In this document: in pieces, positions 40,300-49,525 of the stretch
Layout: the number at the start of each line of letters is the position of its first letter
Position numbering within the stretch: position 1 is the first letter of the stretch
Assembly: GCA_902491395.1 (NCBI GenBank)
Contig: CABUHO010000013.1
Coordinates: forward strand, 1 to 63,693
From: an uncultured Collinsella sp.
GTDB taxonomy: Bacteria; Actinomycetota; Coriobacteriia; Coriobacteriales; Coriobacteriaceae
Direction of reading: 5' to 3'
DNA length: 63,693 nt
Made by a program: the position numbers and the translations under genes
The notes under the pieces: model-generated
Told to the model about the DNA's origin: nothing
The model's database searches: none
The model's input: only the letters and a program-made list of their open reading frames with translations

Positions 40300-41994
40300 A
40301 TGGCAACTGTTGCCGCACCTATCGACGCTACGTCGACCGCCGCTTGGAAGGCGCTCGAGGCCCATCAGGAGAAGCTCGAGGCCGAGGGCATCGACCTCAA
40401 GGCCTGGTTCGCTGCTGACGCCGACCGCGTGAACAAGCTGAGCTTTGATGCCGGCGACCTTCACTTCGATCTGTCCAAGAACCTGGTGACCGATGAGACC
40501 GTCAAACTGCTGTGCGATCTTGCCCGCGAGGTGAAGCTCGAGGAGCGCCGCGACGCCATGTTCTCCGGCGAGCACATCAACACCACCGAGGACCGCGCCG
40601 TCCTGCACACCGCGCTTCGCCGTCCCGCAAGCGAAAAGGGCCAGCTCATCGTTGACGGCCAGGATGTCGTCGCCGACGTGCACGAGGTCCTCGACCGCAT
40701 GTACGCCTTCGCCGAGCGCGTGCGCTCCGGTGAGTGGAAGGGCGTTACCGGCAAGAAGATCGAGCACCTGGTGTCCATCGGCATTGGTGGCTCCGACCTG
40801 GGCCCGGTCATGGCCTACGAGGCTCTTCGCCCCTATGCCGACGCCGGTATCGACTGCCGTTACATCTCCAACATCGACCCCAACGATCAGGCCGAGAAGC
40901 TCAAGGGTCTGGACCCCGAGACCACGCTCGTGATCATCGTCTCCAAGACCTTCACCACGCTTGAGACCCTCACCAACGCCCGCGAGGTCAAGACTTGGAT
41001 GCTCGAGCAGCTCAAGGCTCAGGGCGCCATCGACGGCTCCGATGAGCAGAACGCCGAGGCCGTGACCAAGCACTTCGTCGCCGTCTCCACCGCGCTCGAC
41101 AAGGTCGAGGCCTTCGGTATCGACCCGGCCAACGCCTTCGGTTTCTGGAACTGGGTCGGCGGCCGTTACTCCGTCGATTCCGCCGTGGGTCTGTCGCTGA
41201 TCGTCGTGCTCGGCCCCGAGCGCTTCCAGCAGTTCCTCGAGGGTTTCCATGCCATCGACGAGTACTTCTGCAACGCGCCGCTCGAGAACAACGCCGTCGC
41301 GCTGATGGGCTTGTTCAACGTCTGGTACGTCAACTTCTTCGGTTCCAAGAGCCACGCCGTGCTGCCGTACTGCCAGTACCTGCACCGTTTCCCGGCCTAC
41401 CTGCAGCAGCTCACTATGGAGTCCAACGGCAAGCACGTCCGCTGGGACGGCAGCGCCGTGACCTCCGACACCGGTGAGATCTTCTGGGGCGAGCCCGGCA
41501 CCAACGGCCAGCATGCCTTCTACCAGCTGCTGCACCAGGGCACCGTGGTGGTCCCGGCCGACTTTATCGCTTTCGCCAACACTGCCAACCCCGCAACCGA
41601 CAGCGGTCAGGACGTGCACGAGCTGTTCCTGGGCAACTTCCTGGCCCAGACCAAGGCGCTCGCCTTTGGTAAGACGGCCGATGAGGTGCGCGCCGAGGGC
41701 ACGCCCGAGCAGATTGTCCCGGCCCGCTGCTTTGAGGGCAACCGTCCGACGACCTCGATCTTTGGCGACACGCTGACCCCGTTCGCACTCGGCGAGCTTA
41801 TCGCCCTGTACGAGCACATCACGTTTGTCGAGGGCACGGTCTGGGGCATCGACTCCTACGACCAGTGGGGCGTCGAGCTGGGCAAGCAGCTTGCCAAGCA
41901 GATCACCCCGGCCTTCCACGACGACGCCGCCAAGGCCGAGCAAGACGCTTCGACCCAGGCGCTCATCGAGTTCTACCGCGCTCACCGCAAGTAG
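40300..41994 (+). CDS. pgi: Glucose-6-phosphate isomerase
   Basis: Pgi interconverts glucose 6-phosphate and fructose 6-phosphate in glycolysis. The 564-residue protein has both SIS-type sugar phosphate domains: HLVSIGIGGSDLGPVMAYEAL, IIVSKTFTTLET and the family pattern FGFWNWVGGRYSVDSAVG, with GTNGQHAFYQLLHQG and VELGKQLAKQI near the C-terminus. ATG 40300 has GAGGAGGA upstream. It could take up glucose 6-phosphate from the frl pathway downstream. Confidence 0.97.
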   Translation: MATVAAPIDATSTAAWKALEAHQEKLEAEGIDLKAWFAADADRVNKLSFDAGDLHFDLSKNLVTDETVKLLCDLAREVKLEERRDAMFSGEHINTTEDRAVLHTALRRPASEKGQLIVDGQDVVADVHEVLDRMYAFAERVRSGEWKGVTGKKIEHLVSIGIGGSDLGPVMAYEALRPYADAGIDCRYISNIDPNDQAEKLKGLDPETTLVIIVSKTFTTLETLTNAREVKTWMLEQLKAQGAIDGSDEQNAEAVTKHFVAVSTALDKVEAFGIDPANAFGFWNWVGGRYSVDSAVGLSLIVVLGPERFQQFLEGFHAIDEYFCNAPLENNAVALMGLFNVWYVNFFGSKSHAVLPYCQYLHRFPAYLQQLTMESNGKHVRWDGSAVTSDTGEIFWGEPGTNGQHAFYQLLHQGTVVVPADFIAFANTANPATDSGQDVHELFLGNFLAQTKALAFGKTADEVRAEGTPEQIVPARCFEGNRPTTSIFGDTLTPFALGELIALYEHITFVEGTVWGIDSYDQWGVELGKQLAKQITPAFHDDAAKAEQDASTQALIEFYRAHRK

Positions 41995-42025
41995 GATTCG
42001 CTGCGATAAGTAACGCATAGCTGAC

Positions 42026-42065
42026 AAGGGCCCGTATCCGTTGGGATGCGGGCCCTTGCTGTTTG
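42026..42065 (+). terminator. Terminator of pgi
   Basis: AAGGGCCCGTATCC (42026-42039) pairs with GGATGCGGGCCCTT (42044-42057) with one mismatch, followed by GCTGTTTG. It also faces the convergent VirD4-like gene. Confidence 0.8.
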
Positions 42066-42095
42066 TGGTCGAGCGTGGCGGACTGCGCGGCGTTG

Positions 42096-43406
42096 TTAAT
42101 GGGCGAATTCGACCTGGGTGGTGTCTCGCTGCGCTTCGGGTAGTTCCCCGTACAGCGGATGGTCTTCGAGCCTAAAGCGCTCGACCTGCTGGGGATCGCG
42201 GCCGCGGACGAAGAGCCAGGAACGGTCGACGGGCGTTGCCATGAGCGTGCTGGACAGTACGTCGGCGCGCTCCGAGAAGACGCGGGCGCTCTCGGGGTCT
42301 TGGAAGGCCAGTACCAGCTGCGTGTCGCAGTTGCCCATGATGGAGCGGGCACGCGCCTCGCCATAGAGTGCGTCGAGCTGGTTGGTCGACTGCAGGAGCA
42401 GCGTCGCCCAGATCTCACGGCTGCGGATGATGGAGAGCACGTTGTCGATCTGGGGGATCTGCAGATTTGCGAAGTCATCGAGCATAAAGCGTACGGGCAC
42501 GGGCAGGCTGCCATCGGGCTGCTTGTCGGCCTCGCGTATGAGGCCCATAAACGCCTGCGAAATAAAGAGGCCGGTCAGCGGATCGAGATTGCGGTCAATA
42601 TCGCTCACGGTTACAAACAGGGCGCAGGGGGTGTGTCCCATGGAAGCGAAGTCCACCTGATGGCACTCACGATAGAGCTGTGCCGCACCGTCGAATCCCA
42701 GACACATGACCTTTTCGGCAAGGATGCCGACGATGCTCGCGTGCATGCGCTCGGCATTTTGCGTAATGGCGTAACGCCGCCATAGCGAGAGGGCATAGCT
42801 TTGGGGTTCAGTCGTGATCAGGTCGTCAAACAATCGACCCGTGGCACCGTCCTGCAGGTGCTCGATCAGCTTGATGACCGAGCTGATCGTCTGCTCGTCG
42901 GCGGGTAGCTGTTCGGTGACGTAGGCGATAAGACACGACAGCAGGTTTGCCGCCGCATGATCCCAAAAAGGCTGGTTGTTGTCCTCGATGGGGCAGATGG
43001 CCTTTGCCACCGAGAGGATGTCCTGCTGGTTGGGCCTGCCGTCCGCCTTGCGGCGAATGTGCCTCAGGGGGTTGTAGCCGCAGCGCTCGATGCCGGGCGC
43101 AAGGGCCGGGACGGTGTTGAGGTCGGCGAAGTTGAGACATTGCACGCGGTAACCGTGGGCTGCCAGCACGGGTCCCACTTCGCGACAGAGCGTGCCTTTG
43201 GTGTCGAGCACGATGTAGCTTGCGTTCATTTGCAGCAGGTTGGGCTTGAGGACGTTTCGGGTCTTGCCGGCTCCCGAGGGGCCGATCACAAGTGCGTTGT
43301 TGTTGAGTCCCGTTTGGCGGGTGTCGCAGGAAAGCGTTCGATCCTTGGCGAGGATGGTGGACGATGCGGACTCAGATGCGGCGAGGCAGCTGGCGAGGTT
43401 AGACAT
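42096..43406 (-). CDS. VirD4/TraG-like coupling ATPase (soluble form)
   Basis: The 436-residue protein has Walker A GPSGAGKTR at 42-50 preceded by NNNALVIG, the conserved YIVLDTKGTL, a Walker B-like FMLDDFANL at about 300, and IMGNCDTQLVLAFQD. These match the TraG/VirD4 type IV coupling protein family with its C-terminal TraM-recognition part. The N-terminal membrane anchor of coupling proteins is absent, so it is soluble. It overlaps the ClpP-like gene by 8 nt. No relaxase or secretion channel genes are in the window. Confidence 0.88.
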   Translation of the reverse strand: MSNLASCLAASESASSTILAKDRTLSCDTRQTGLNNNALVIGPSGAGKTRNVLKPNLLQMNASYIVLDTKGTLCREVGPVLAAHGYRVQCLNFADLNTVPALAPGIERCGYNPLRHIRRKADGRPNQQDILSVAKAICPIEDNNQPFWDHAAANLLSCLIAYVTEQLPADEQTISSVIKLIEHLQDGATGRLFDDLITTEPQSYALSLWRRYAITQNAERMHASIVGILAEKVMCLGFDGAAQLYRECHQVDFASMGHTPCALFVTVSDIDRNLDPLTGLFISQAFMGLIREADKQPDGSLPVPVRFMLDDFANLQIPQIDNVLSIIRSREIWATLLLQSTNQLDALYGEARARSIMGNCDTQLVLAFQDPESARVFSERADVLSSTLMATPVDRSWLFVRGRDPQQVERFRLEDHPLYGELPEAQRDTTQVEFAH

Positions 43407-44016
43407 GGGCGACCTCCTTGGTGGTCGAGAGGATTTCGTGGGCAAAGCCGAGCTCGACGGCGCGCTCGGCCGAAAGGTAGGTGTCTTTTGCAGTGAGGGA
43501 CTGGATGCGCTTGGGCGTGAGGCCGCTGCGGTCCGAGAGGATTTGCGTGAGGGTCTTGCGGGTCTGCATGAGACGCCGGCTGGTTTCCTGCAGCGCAAGT
43601 GCCGAGCCGCCTGCCCCCTGGGGGATCAGCGGGTCGTGAATCATGAGCTCTGCATGGGGCGCCATACGGCGATCGTCGCCGCCCATAAAGATCACGGCGC
43701 CCATGGACGCGGCGAATTCCAGGCAGACGGTGCGGATGGGGCACGAAGCGAGGCGCATGGCGTCATAGATCGCAAGACCCGATCGCACGCTTCCGCCGGC
43801 GCTGGCGACAAATATGGTGATGGGGCGGCTGGGGTCGGTGGCATCGAGCAGGCGGATCTGCTGGCATAGGTCGTGGGCCATCGGGGTTTCGATGTTTCCC
43901 ATGACGGAGAGCTCGCGGCGGGCGAGCATCTCGTCATAGATGCTGGTGAGCGTGATGCCTCGGGCGGATTCGCGCATGGTGAGGGGGCTGATAACGGGGG
44001 ATTGACAAGTGTCCAT
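43399..44016 (-). CDS. ClpP-like serine protease
   Basis: The 205-residue protein has the full ClpP triad: Ser104 in FAASMGAV, His127 in LMIHDP, and Asp178 in AKDTYLSAERAVELG, with spacing as in E. coli ClpP. The N-terminal ASAGGSVRSGLAIYD is also typical. A divergent N-terminal end may change the axial pore. It is not with a ClpX/ClpC gene; instead it sits between an unknown gene and a VirD4-like ATPase, so it probably serves that block. Confidence 0.9.
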   Translation of the reverse strand: MDTCQSPVISPLTMRESARGITLTSIYDEMLARRELSVMGNIETPMAHDLCQQIRLLDATDPSRPITIFVASAGGSVRSGLAIYDAMRLASCPIRTVCLEFAASMGAVIFMGGDDRRMAPHAELMIHDPLIPQGAGGSALALQETSRRLMQTRKTLTQILSDRSGLTPKRIQSLTAKDTYLSAERAVELGFAHEILSTTKEVAHV

Positions 44017-44078
44017 GAGGACTCCTTTCTGGTTGGTTGGGTTGTGGGATGGGTTGCTGCCCGCCGAGGGCGGGCGAG

Positions 44079-44975
44079 CTATTGGGTTCGTCCGAGCCTG
44101 CGATCGAGCTCGGTTTCGGGACAGGCCGCCTGTTCGTGCGGCTCTCGGATGTCAAGGGCTCCAAAGCGATGGAGCGTTGCGATGGGCGTGGTGTATGCGA
44201 GTCGTAGCTGATGCTCCACTGGGACGCGTTCGCCGTTTGTGTAATGGGCCTTGTAGTACCGCACGATACTGGCGTTCATTTCCTCGTCGTTGCGATGGCG
44301 CCCAAACTGGTGCCTGCAGGTCTCGATGATTTTTGCCACCGACTTGGGTGCCGTCGCGGGGACAAGGGCGAGATAGCCCTCGAACAGTTCGTTGATGCTC
44401 AGGAGGCACAATGTGTCGACCAAGGCTCTAACGGCTGCCTCATCGATGGAAAACTGCGCGGTCAACTGGTTATGGCGGTTGCGGTCGATAACGGTCGCGC
44501 GGGGCCTTGGGGTCTTCTGCCTCGCGGCGCCGGGCATTTGCATTTGCCGGGTCTGCGCATCGAGCTCGACGTTGCCGCGCTTGAGGTCGTTCAGCGGAAG
44601 GAACAATGCAGTGCACAGGGCGTCCCGCTTGATTTCGAGCTTACAACGTTCGTCGGGTGTCCATTCGAGCTTGAGTTTCGTGTCGAGCGCCGTGAGCATA
44701 TGGGCTAAGCAGCCCGTAGTAAGGACGCGAGGCTCGTTATTTCGATTTGGGGCATAGGGATCTGTCAGCCTGCGAATGTTGGGATCGCCCATGATTTTGA
44801 TGCAGCGCTTCAGCAGTTGAGGCTTGCCGGCCAAGACCGTCGCGAGCGGCAGCGACGCGAAGTTCTCGATGGTTGCGGCGGCAAAGGCGGCGTCGTATTT
44901 GTTTGCGGATGCTCGCTCAATGCGGGTATCCAGGACGCTTCCTTTATTGCCATCTTCAATGCGGTAGGTTGTCAT
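44079..44975 (-). CDS. Protein of unknown function in the VirD4-ClpP block
   Basis: I recognise no family in this 298-residue mostly helical protein. It has no signal peptide or membrane helix. Visible features are a charged N-terminus (MTTYRIEDGNKGSV), a Pro/Arg patch (ARQKTPRPRATVIDR near 160) that could be a hinge, and a basic C-terminal half with HQFGRHRNDEEMNASIVRYYKAHY. ATG 44975 has GGAGAAGCT upstream. It is the first gene of the three-gene block and may be an adaptor or DNA-binding subunit, which is inference from context. Confidence 0.7.
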   Translation of the reverse strand: MTTYRIEDGNKGSVLDTRIERASANKYDAAFAAATIENFASLPLATVLAGKPQLLKRCIKIMGDPNIRRLTDPYAPNRNNEPRVLTTGCLAHMLTALDTKLKLEWTPDERCKLEIKRDALCTALFLPLNDLKRGNVELDAQTRQMQMPGAARQKTPRPRATVIDRNRHNQLTAQFSIDEAAVRALVDTLCLLSINELFEGYLALVPATAPKSVAKIIETCRHQFGRHRNDEEMNASIVRYYKAHYTNGERVPVEHQLRLAYTTPIATLHRFGALDIREPHEQAACPETELDRRLGRTQ

Positions 44976-45461
44976 AGCTTCTCCAATCGGTTGATGTTCG
45001 TGCTGTTTGTTGATGTGTCGGTTGTCAGGTGTGATGTGCTTGCCGTAGGTGATGTGCTGACGTTGGGGTGCTATGCGGTTTTCAATGAGCCCGTGAGGCG
45101 GTTGCTGCAGGGGCGGGGTGGGACTGCCCATGCAAGGCGGAGCGCACTGTGCTCAAAATCGAGACAGCAATGCCCGGGATGCCTCACATATGGCAGTTAC
45201 CTCATTAAGTTGTCTTTACGCTTGGGGTTGTACTTTGCCGATCTTCCTTCTCTTACACGCTAAAACTCAAACTGCATATGCTCGATCTACTTAAAACCGC
45301 AACAGCGGTCCTTTTTAACTTAAATGTCGGGATGCGTCTTTGCAAGCACTTTTTTACTTCTTTCAAATGGGGTGGTTTTGCAACCGTCATGCGCTGCACC
45401 GTGCGAACGTGCCCCGGCTCGGATAAGATGGTGCACGGAAAAACGATGCAAGGAGGCGCAT
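44976..45461. other. Intergenic region with an A/C-rich leader and a small hairpin
   Basis: No gene was found here. On the minus strand, just before the unknown gene, several CACATCA/ACATCAAC motifs recur in an A/C-rich stretch (about 44985-45060). A small ACCGC/GCGGT hairpin (45296-45309) is followed by CCTTTTT, and could end a short plus-strand transcript. The divergent promoters were not assigned. Confidence 0.35.
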
Positions 45462-46304
45462 ATGGCAATCAAAGCCATCGCAATGGATATCGACGGTACG
45501 CTCACCAACGACCAAAAGGTCATCAGCCCGCGTACGCGCGAGAAGTTGCTCGCGGCGCAGGAGTCGGGCATTAAGCTCATCCTGGCTTCGGGCCGTCCCG
45601 CATGGGGTCTTCATGCCCTGGCGCAGGAGCTCGATCTTCAGAATCACGATGGCCTGCTGGTGGCTTTTAATGGTGCGCACGTGGTCGATGCTCAGACCGA
45701 CGAGGTGCTGTTTGACCAGGCTATGCCGGTCGACGAGCTGCACCGCCTGCTCGACCACCTGCGCAACTTTGACGTGATCCCTATGATCTCGCTCGGTCGC
45801 GATTTGCATGTCGTGGACTCGTATCGCTGCATGATTACGCTGCCCGACGGCTCGCAGAAGAACATCGTCAAGTATGAGCGCGATGCGTGCGACCTTAAGA
45901 TCCGCGAGGTCGAGAGCCTTCATGAGGTCGCGGATGCCTATCCGGTGGACAAGCTGCTCACCGCGGGCGATCCGGCCTACCTGCAGGCACATCACGAGGA
46001 GATGTACGCACCCTTTACCGAGACGCTTTCGGGTATGTTTACGGCCGACTGGTACTTTGAGTTTACGGCGCCCGGTATCGATAAGGCACGTGCGCTTCAG
46101 GGCGCTCTGCCCAAGCTTGGCATCGATGCCAGCGAGGTCGTTTCGTTTGGCGACGGCCAGAATGACAAGTCCATGATCGAGTGGGCGGGTACGGGCGTTG
46201 CCATGGGTAACGCCGTCGATGAGGTCAAGGCCGTGGCTCAGATGGTGACCGCCAATAACAACGAAGATGGCATCGCGGTGGCACTCGACAAGCTGCTGGG
46301 TTAG
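45462..46304 (+). CDS. HAD-superfamily Cof-type phosphatase
   Basis: The 280-residue protein has HAD motif I MDIDGTLTND at the N-terminus, motif II in LILASGRPAW, a IIB cap, and GIDKARALQGAL with FGDGQNDKSMIEWAG. It should dephosphorylate a sugar or nucleotide phosphate. AGGAGG precedes ATG 45462. A second HAD gene follows after a hairpin. Confidence 0.9.
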   Translation: MAIKAIAMDIDGTLTNDQKVISPRTREKLLAAQESGIKLILASGRPAWGLHALAQELDLQNHDGLLVAFNGAHVVDAQTDEVLFDQAMPVDELHRLLDHLRNFDVIPMISLGRDLHVVDSYRCMITLPDGSQKNIVKYERDACDLKIREVESLHEVADAYPVDKLLTAGDPAYLQAHHEEMYAPFTETLSGMFTADWYFEFTAPGIDKARALQGALPKLGIDASEVVSFGDGQNDKSMIEWAGTGVAMGNAVDEVKAVAQMVTANNNEDGIAVALDKLLG

Positions 46305-46326
46305 AATCGCCGATAGTGCATGGTTC

Positions 46327-46352
46327 GGGCGTCCGCTTGCGGGCGCCTTTTT
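46327..46352 (+). terminator. Terminator between two HAD genes
   Basis: GGGCGTCCGC (46327-46336) pairs with GCGGGCGCC (46339-46347) around TT, with T-run 46348-46352. The next GTG start lies 16 nt downstream. Confidence 0.75.
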
Positions 46353-46367
46353 GTTAGGGAGGGTGCC

Positions 46368-47027
46368 GTGTCCGCATTTCCGTTCGACGCCGTTATCTTT
46401 GACATGGACGGCGTCATCGTCGATACCGAGTATTACTACCTGGGGGAGACCGCTGCGTTTGCCAAAGAGCTTGGGCTGAACCTGACCCAAGAGGAGCTGA
46501 ACGGGCAGGTTGGCACCTCGCATCAGTTCTTTTTGCATATGCTGGTCGATTGGTTTGAGCGCGCCGGAAAGGGGCACTTTACCGGCGAGGAGGCACTGGC
46601 CCGCTGGGATGAATGGGCACATAAAAGACCGCGCGATTATCAGACCTTGATCAATCCGGGCGCCGTGGAGACGATTCGCGAGCTTCCGCGCCGCGGCGTT
46701 CGCGTGGCGCTGGCCAGTTCGTCTCCCATGGACAGCATCGAGGAAGTGCTCGATGCGTGCGGTCTGTCGGATGCCTTTGAGTACGTGGTGAGCGGCGAGC
46801 AGTTTAAGGAGAGCAAGCCCGAGCCCGATATTTACCTGCATGCGTTGGATTTGCTGGGGCTGCCCGCGGACCGCTGCTGCTGCGTCGAGGACTCGGTGCC
46901 CGGCATCACTGCCGGCAAGCGAGCGGGTCTGACGGTGATTGCCAAACGCGAGGAGCGCTTCGGCTTTAGCCAGGATGCTGCTGACAAGATTATCGACCAG
47001 CTGCCAGAGCTGCTGGAGCTTGCGTAG
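46368..47027 (+). CDS. HAD-IA phosphatase, beta-phosphoglucomutase-like
   Basis: The 219-residue protein has motif I FDMDGVIVDTEYYYLG, motif II VALASSSPMDSIEEVLD, Lys in ESKPEPDIYL and motif IV CCCVEDSVPGITAGKRAG, the pattern of the beta-phosphoglucomutase/phosphatase subgroup. The substrate is unknown. GTG 46368 is chosen because GGGAGGG sits just upstream; the in-frame ATG at 46320 lies before the terminator. Confidence 0.87.
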   Translation: MSAFPFDAVIFDMDGVIVDTEYYYLGETAAFAKELGLNLTQEELNGQVGTSHQFFLHMLVDWFERAGKGHFTGEEALARWDEWAHKRPRDYQTLINPGAVETIRELPRRGVRVALASSSPMDSIEEVLDACGLSDAFEYVVSGEQFKESKPEPDIYLHALDLLGLPADRCCCVEDSVPGITAGKRAGLTVIAKREERFGFSQDAADKIIDQLPELLELA

Positions 47028-47085
47028 GACTGGCGATGCGTAATCCGCACCGATTATTGATTCCATATTTGCCAGGGGAGGGCAA

Positions 47086-47829
47086 ATGCCATCGACTGAA
47101 GGGTTGACCGACGGAAAAGCGGCAATCCCGCTATATCAACAGGTTATCGATATCATCAAAAATGACATCAATTCTGGTACCTATAAGGCGGGCGCTCGGA
47201 TACCAAATGAATTCGAATTGGCCGAAAGCTACAAAGTCGGTCGCGTTACCGTTCGGCGAGCCATTGAAGAGCTTGTCCAGCAGGGCTACCTTACCAAGCA
47301 GCAGGGGAGGGGCACGTTTGTAAACGCCCCCAAGCTCAAGCGTAAAATCCGCCAGAAGGACGACGTTCAGAGCTTTTCGGACGCCTGCCGTGTCAACGAG
47401 ATGGAGCCCGGGGCGCGTATTGTCTCAAGAAAAGTGTTGCCGGCCGATGCTGCCGAAGCGCAGTTTTTTGGCGTTCCCGTTGGGTCGGAGCTGATCTGCA
47501 TTGAACGTGTGCGCACCGCCGATGGCATCCCCGTGATGCTCGAGAACAACACGTACGTTTATGAAGACAGCGCCTTTTTGGCGAAGGCGGACCTTACCGA
47601 TCAATCAATTTTCGAGGTCGTGCGCGAAAGGACGGGTCGCGGGCCTGCCCTCACAGAGCCGTGCACGCTTGAGATCGCGTGTGCGTCACCCGAAGTCGCC
47701 CGGCTGCTGTCCGTTCCCACGGGAGAGCCTCTGTTTTATATGGAGGCATATTTCTACGACGAGCAGCAACGGCCGTTTATCATCGGCCGACAGCGGATTG
47801 TGGGATCGCGCTACATTTTTGATATTTAG
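47086..47829 (+). CDS. GntR/UTRA-family regulator of the frl operon
   Basis: The 247-residue protein has a GntR winged helix at about 15-85 (IPLYQQVIDIIKNDINSGTY, then RVTVRRAIEELVQQGYL) and a UTRA effector-binding domain after it (PADAAEAQFFGVPVGSELICIERVRTADG). FrlR of E. coli is of this class. It is encoded just before the operon with its own terminator, and a dyad sits in the promoter gap. It is probably a repressor relieved by fructoselysine 6-phosphate or a similar Amadori compound. Confidence 0.85.
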   Translation: MPSTEGLTDGKAAIPLYQQVIDIIKNDINSGTYKAGARIPNEFELAESYKVGRVTVRRAIEELVQQGYLTKQQGRGTFVNAPKLKRKIRQKDDVQSFSDACRVNEMEPGARIVSRKVLPADAAEAQFFGVPVGSELICIERVRTADGIPVMLENNTYVYEDSAFLAKADLTDQSIFEVVRERTGRGPALTEPCTLEIACASPEVARLLSVPTGEPLFYMEAYFYDEQQRPFIIGRQRIVGSRYIFDI

Positions 47830-47847
47830 GACGTTGATCAAGAGAAC

Positions 47848-47883
47848 GCCCGGCGGCCCAAATTGTGCCTGCCGGGCTTTTTT
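47848..47883 (+). terminator. Terminator after the GntR gene
   Basis: GCCCGGCGGC and GCCTGCCGGGC form an imperfect stem ending in a TTTTTT run at 47878-47883. It ends the regulator transcript before the frl operon promoter. Confidence 0.85.
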
Positions 47884-47976
47884 GCCGTTCGCCGCCGTTG
47901 AACGACCGTTCACCCGACTCCTCGTAACCTGTCCGAAATATCCTTGAAGTGCTAAAAACACGCTGATAATCTATAG

Positions 47977-47992
47977 AACGTCATAGGACGTT
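47977..47992. promoter_or_regulatory. Candidate GntR operator of the frl operon
   Basis: AACGTC (47977-47982) and GACGTT (47987-47992) are perfect inverted repeats around ATAG, 60 bp before ATG 48052. A TATAGA sequence overlaps its left side (47973-47978), a possible -10. Confidence 0.5.
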
Positions 47993-48051
47993 TGCATTGC
48001 GCGAACGTTAAAGCGAGACGCGATAAGGTCTCGGGTTCTTTGGAGGTATCT

Positions 48052-49515
48052 ATGTCAGATACGAAGGCGAAGAAGACAAACAGACGTTTCAAATTCAAAT
48101 TACCGCACGTCTATACGATCATGTTCTTGCTGATCGTGGTTTTTGCAGTTTTAACCTGGGTCGTCCCCTCTGGCCAGTACCAGCGTAAGACGATTTCGAC
48201 TGCAGCAGGCGAGCGCGAAGTCGCCGTTGCCGGAACCTATGAACAGGTCGATAAGAACTATACCGATCCCGAGACCGGCGAGACCGTTAACCTGGGTCAA
48301 GACATCTTTGCAGTCCTGCAGGCGCCTACTAAGGGTATTCAAGAGGCCGCCGACGTCGTTGCGTTCGTCTTGCTGATCGGCGGTTCGTTCGCGATCATTA
48401 CCAAGACCAACGCGCTTAACGCCGGCATGAGCCGCGTGATTAAAAAGCTCAAAAACAAAGACATCCTCATCATTCCTATTACCATGACGCTGCTGTCCAT
48501 CTGCGGCACGACGTTTGGTATGTCTGAGGAAGCCCTGCCGTTCTACGCCATCTTCATTCCCATCATGATGGGCATCGGCTATGACTCGATGACGGCATTT
48601 ATCATCTGCTTCCTCGGTCCTAACCTGGGATACTGCGCCTCGACCATCGATCCGTTTAACGTTTTGATCGCCCAGGGCATCATTGGTATCGAGGGCAATC
48701 CGCAGCTGTGGCTGCGCGCCGTTTCTTGGGTTATCTTCACCGCCGTCGGTATCGCATGGGCTATGCGCTATGCCATGCGCGTAAAGAAAAGCCCCGAGTC
48801 GTCCATTACGTATGAGGACGACAAGCTCAAGCGCGTTGAGTTCTCTGTGACCGACGCTTCCATCGAGGAGGAGTTCACCACCCGCCAGAAGCTCGTACTG
48901 ATCGATTTCGCTTGCGGTATGGGTATTATCGTCTGGGGCCTTGTTACCCAGGGCTGGTACATGAATGAGATTTCCGCCGTGTTCCTTGGTATGGGCCTGC
49001 TTGCCGGCATCCTGGGCGGTCTTGATCAGCAGACGATCGCCGAGGAGTTCGTTAAGGGCCTTGCCGACTTTGCGTACGCCGCCATCGTTATCGGTATTGC
49101 TCGCGGCATTCTGGTCATCGCCGAGGGCGGCATGATCATCGACACCATCCTCCAGGCACTTGCCACCGCACTCGCCGGAGCGCCGGCCGCCGTGTACACC
49201 ACGTTTATGTACGTCGTTCTTGGCCTGCTCTCCCTGCTCGTTCCCTCGAGCTCTGGCCTGGCGGCGCTCACCATGCCCGTTATGGGTCCCCTGACCGAGC
49301 TCATGGGCCTCAATCCCGAGGCCGCCGTCACCGCGCTCCAGTTTGCCAACCAAACCATCAACACTATCAGCCCTACGGCGGGCATGACGGTTGCCGGCCT
49401 TGCCGTGGCAAAGATTTCGTTTGGCCAATGGTGGAAGACCATCTGGAAGTTCTTCATCTTTATGGTCGTGTTTGGCTTGGTCATTACCGCCATCTCCGGC
49501 ATGCTTCCGGCGTAA
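48052..49515 (+). CDS. YfcC/C4-dicarboxylate-carrier-family transporter
   Basis: The 487-residue membrane protein has about 12-13 hydrophobic segments, with an N-terminal helix ending in VVPSGQY, the FxFVVPSGQYxR signature of YfcC/arginine-ornithine-type transporters. A large soluble loop follows (about 65-90). The C-terminal VPSSSGLAALTMPVMGPL also fits. The E. coli frlA permease is not present; this gene is the only transporter in the operon, so it probably imports the Amadori compound. ATG 48052 has TGGAGG upstream. Confidence 0.83.
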   Translation: MSDTKAKKTNRRFKFKLPHVYTIMFLLIVVFAVLTWVVPSGQYQRKTISTAAGEREVAVAGTYEQVDKNYTDPETGETVNLGQDIFAVLQAPTKGIQEAADVVAFVLLIGGSFAIITKTNALNAGMSRVIKKLKNKDILIIPITMTLLSICGTTFGMSEEALPFYAIFIPIMMGIGYDSMTAFIICFLGPNLGYCASTIDPFNVLIAQGIIGIEGNPQLWLRAVSWVIFTAVGIAWAMRYAMRVKKSPESSITYEDDKLKRVEFSVTDASIEEEFTTRQKLVLIDFACGMGIIVWGLVTQGWYMNEISAVFLGMGLLAGILGGLDQQTIAEEFVKGLADFAYAAIVIGIARGILVIAEGGMIIDTILQALATALAGAPAAVYTTFMYVVLGLLSLLVPSSSGLAALTMPVMGPLTELMGLNPEAAVTALQFANQTINTISPTAGMTVAGLAVAKISFGQWWKTIWKFFIFMVVFGLVITAISGMLPA

Positions 49516-49525
49516 GGAGGTCGCG

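Noticed and set aside
42096..44975. A complete integrative conjugative element
   Set aside because: No integrase, relaxase, T4SS channel genes or att repeats are visible around the block.
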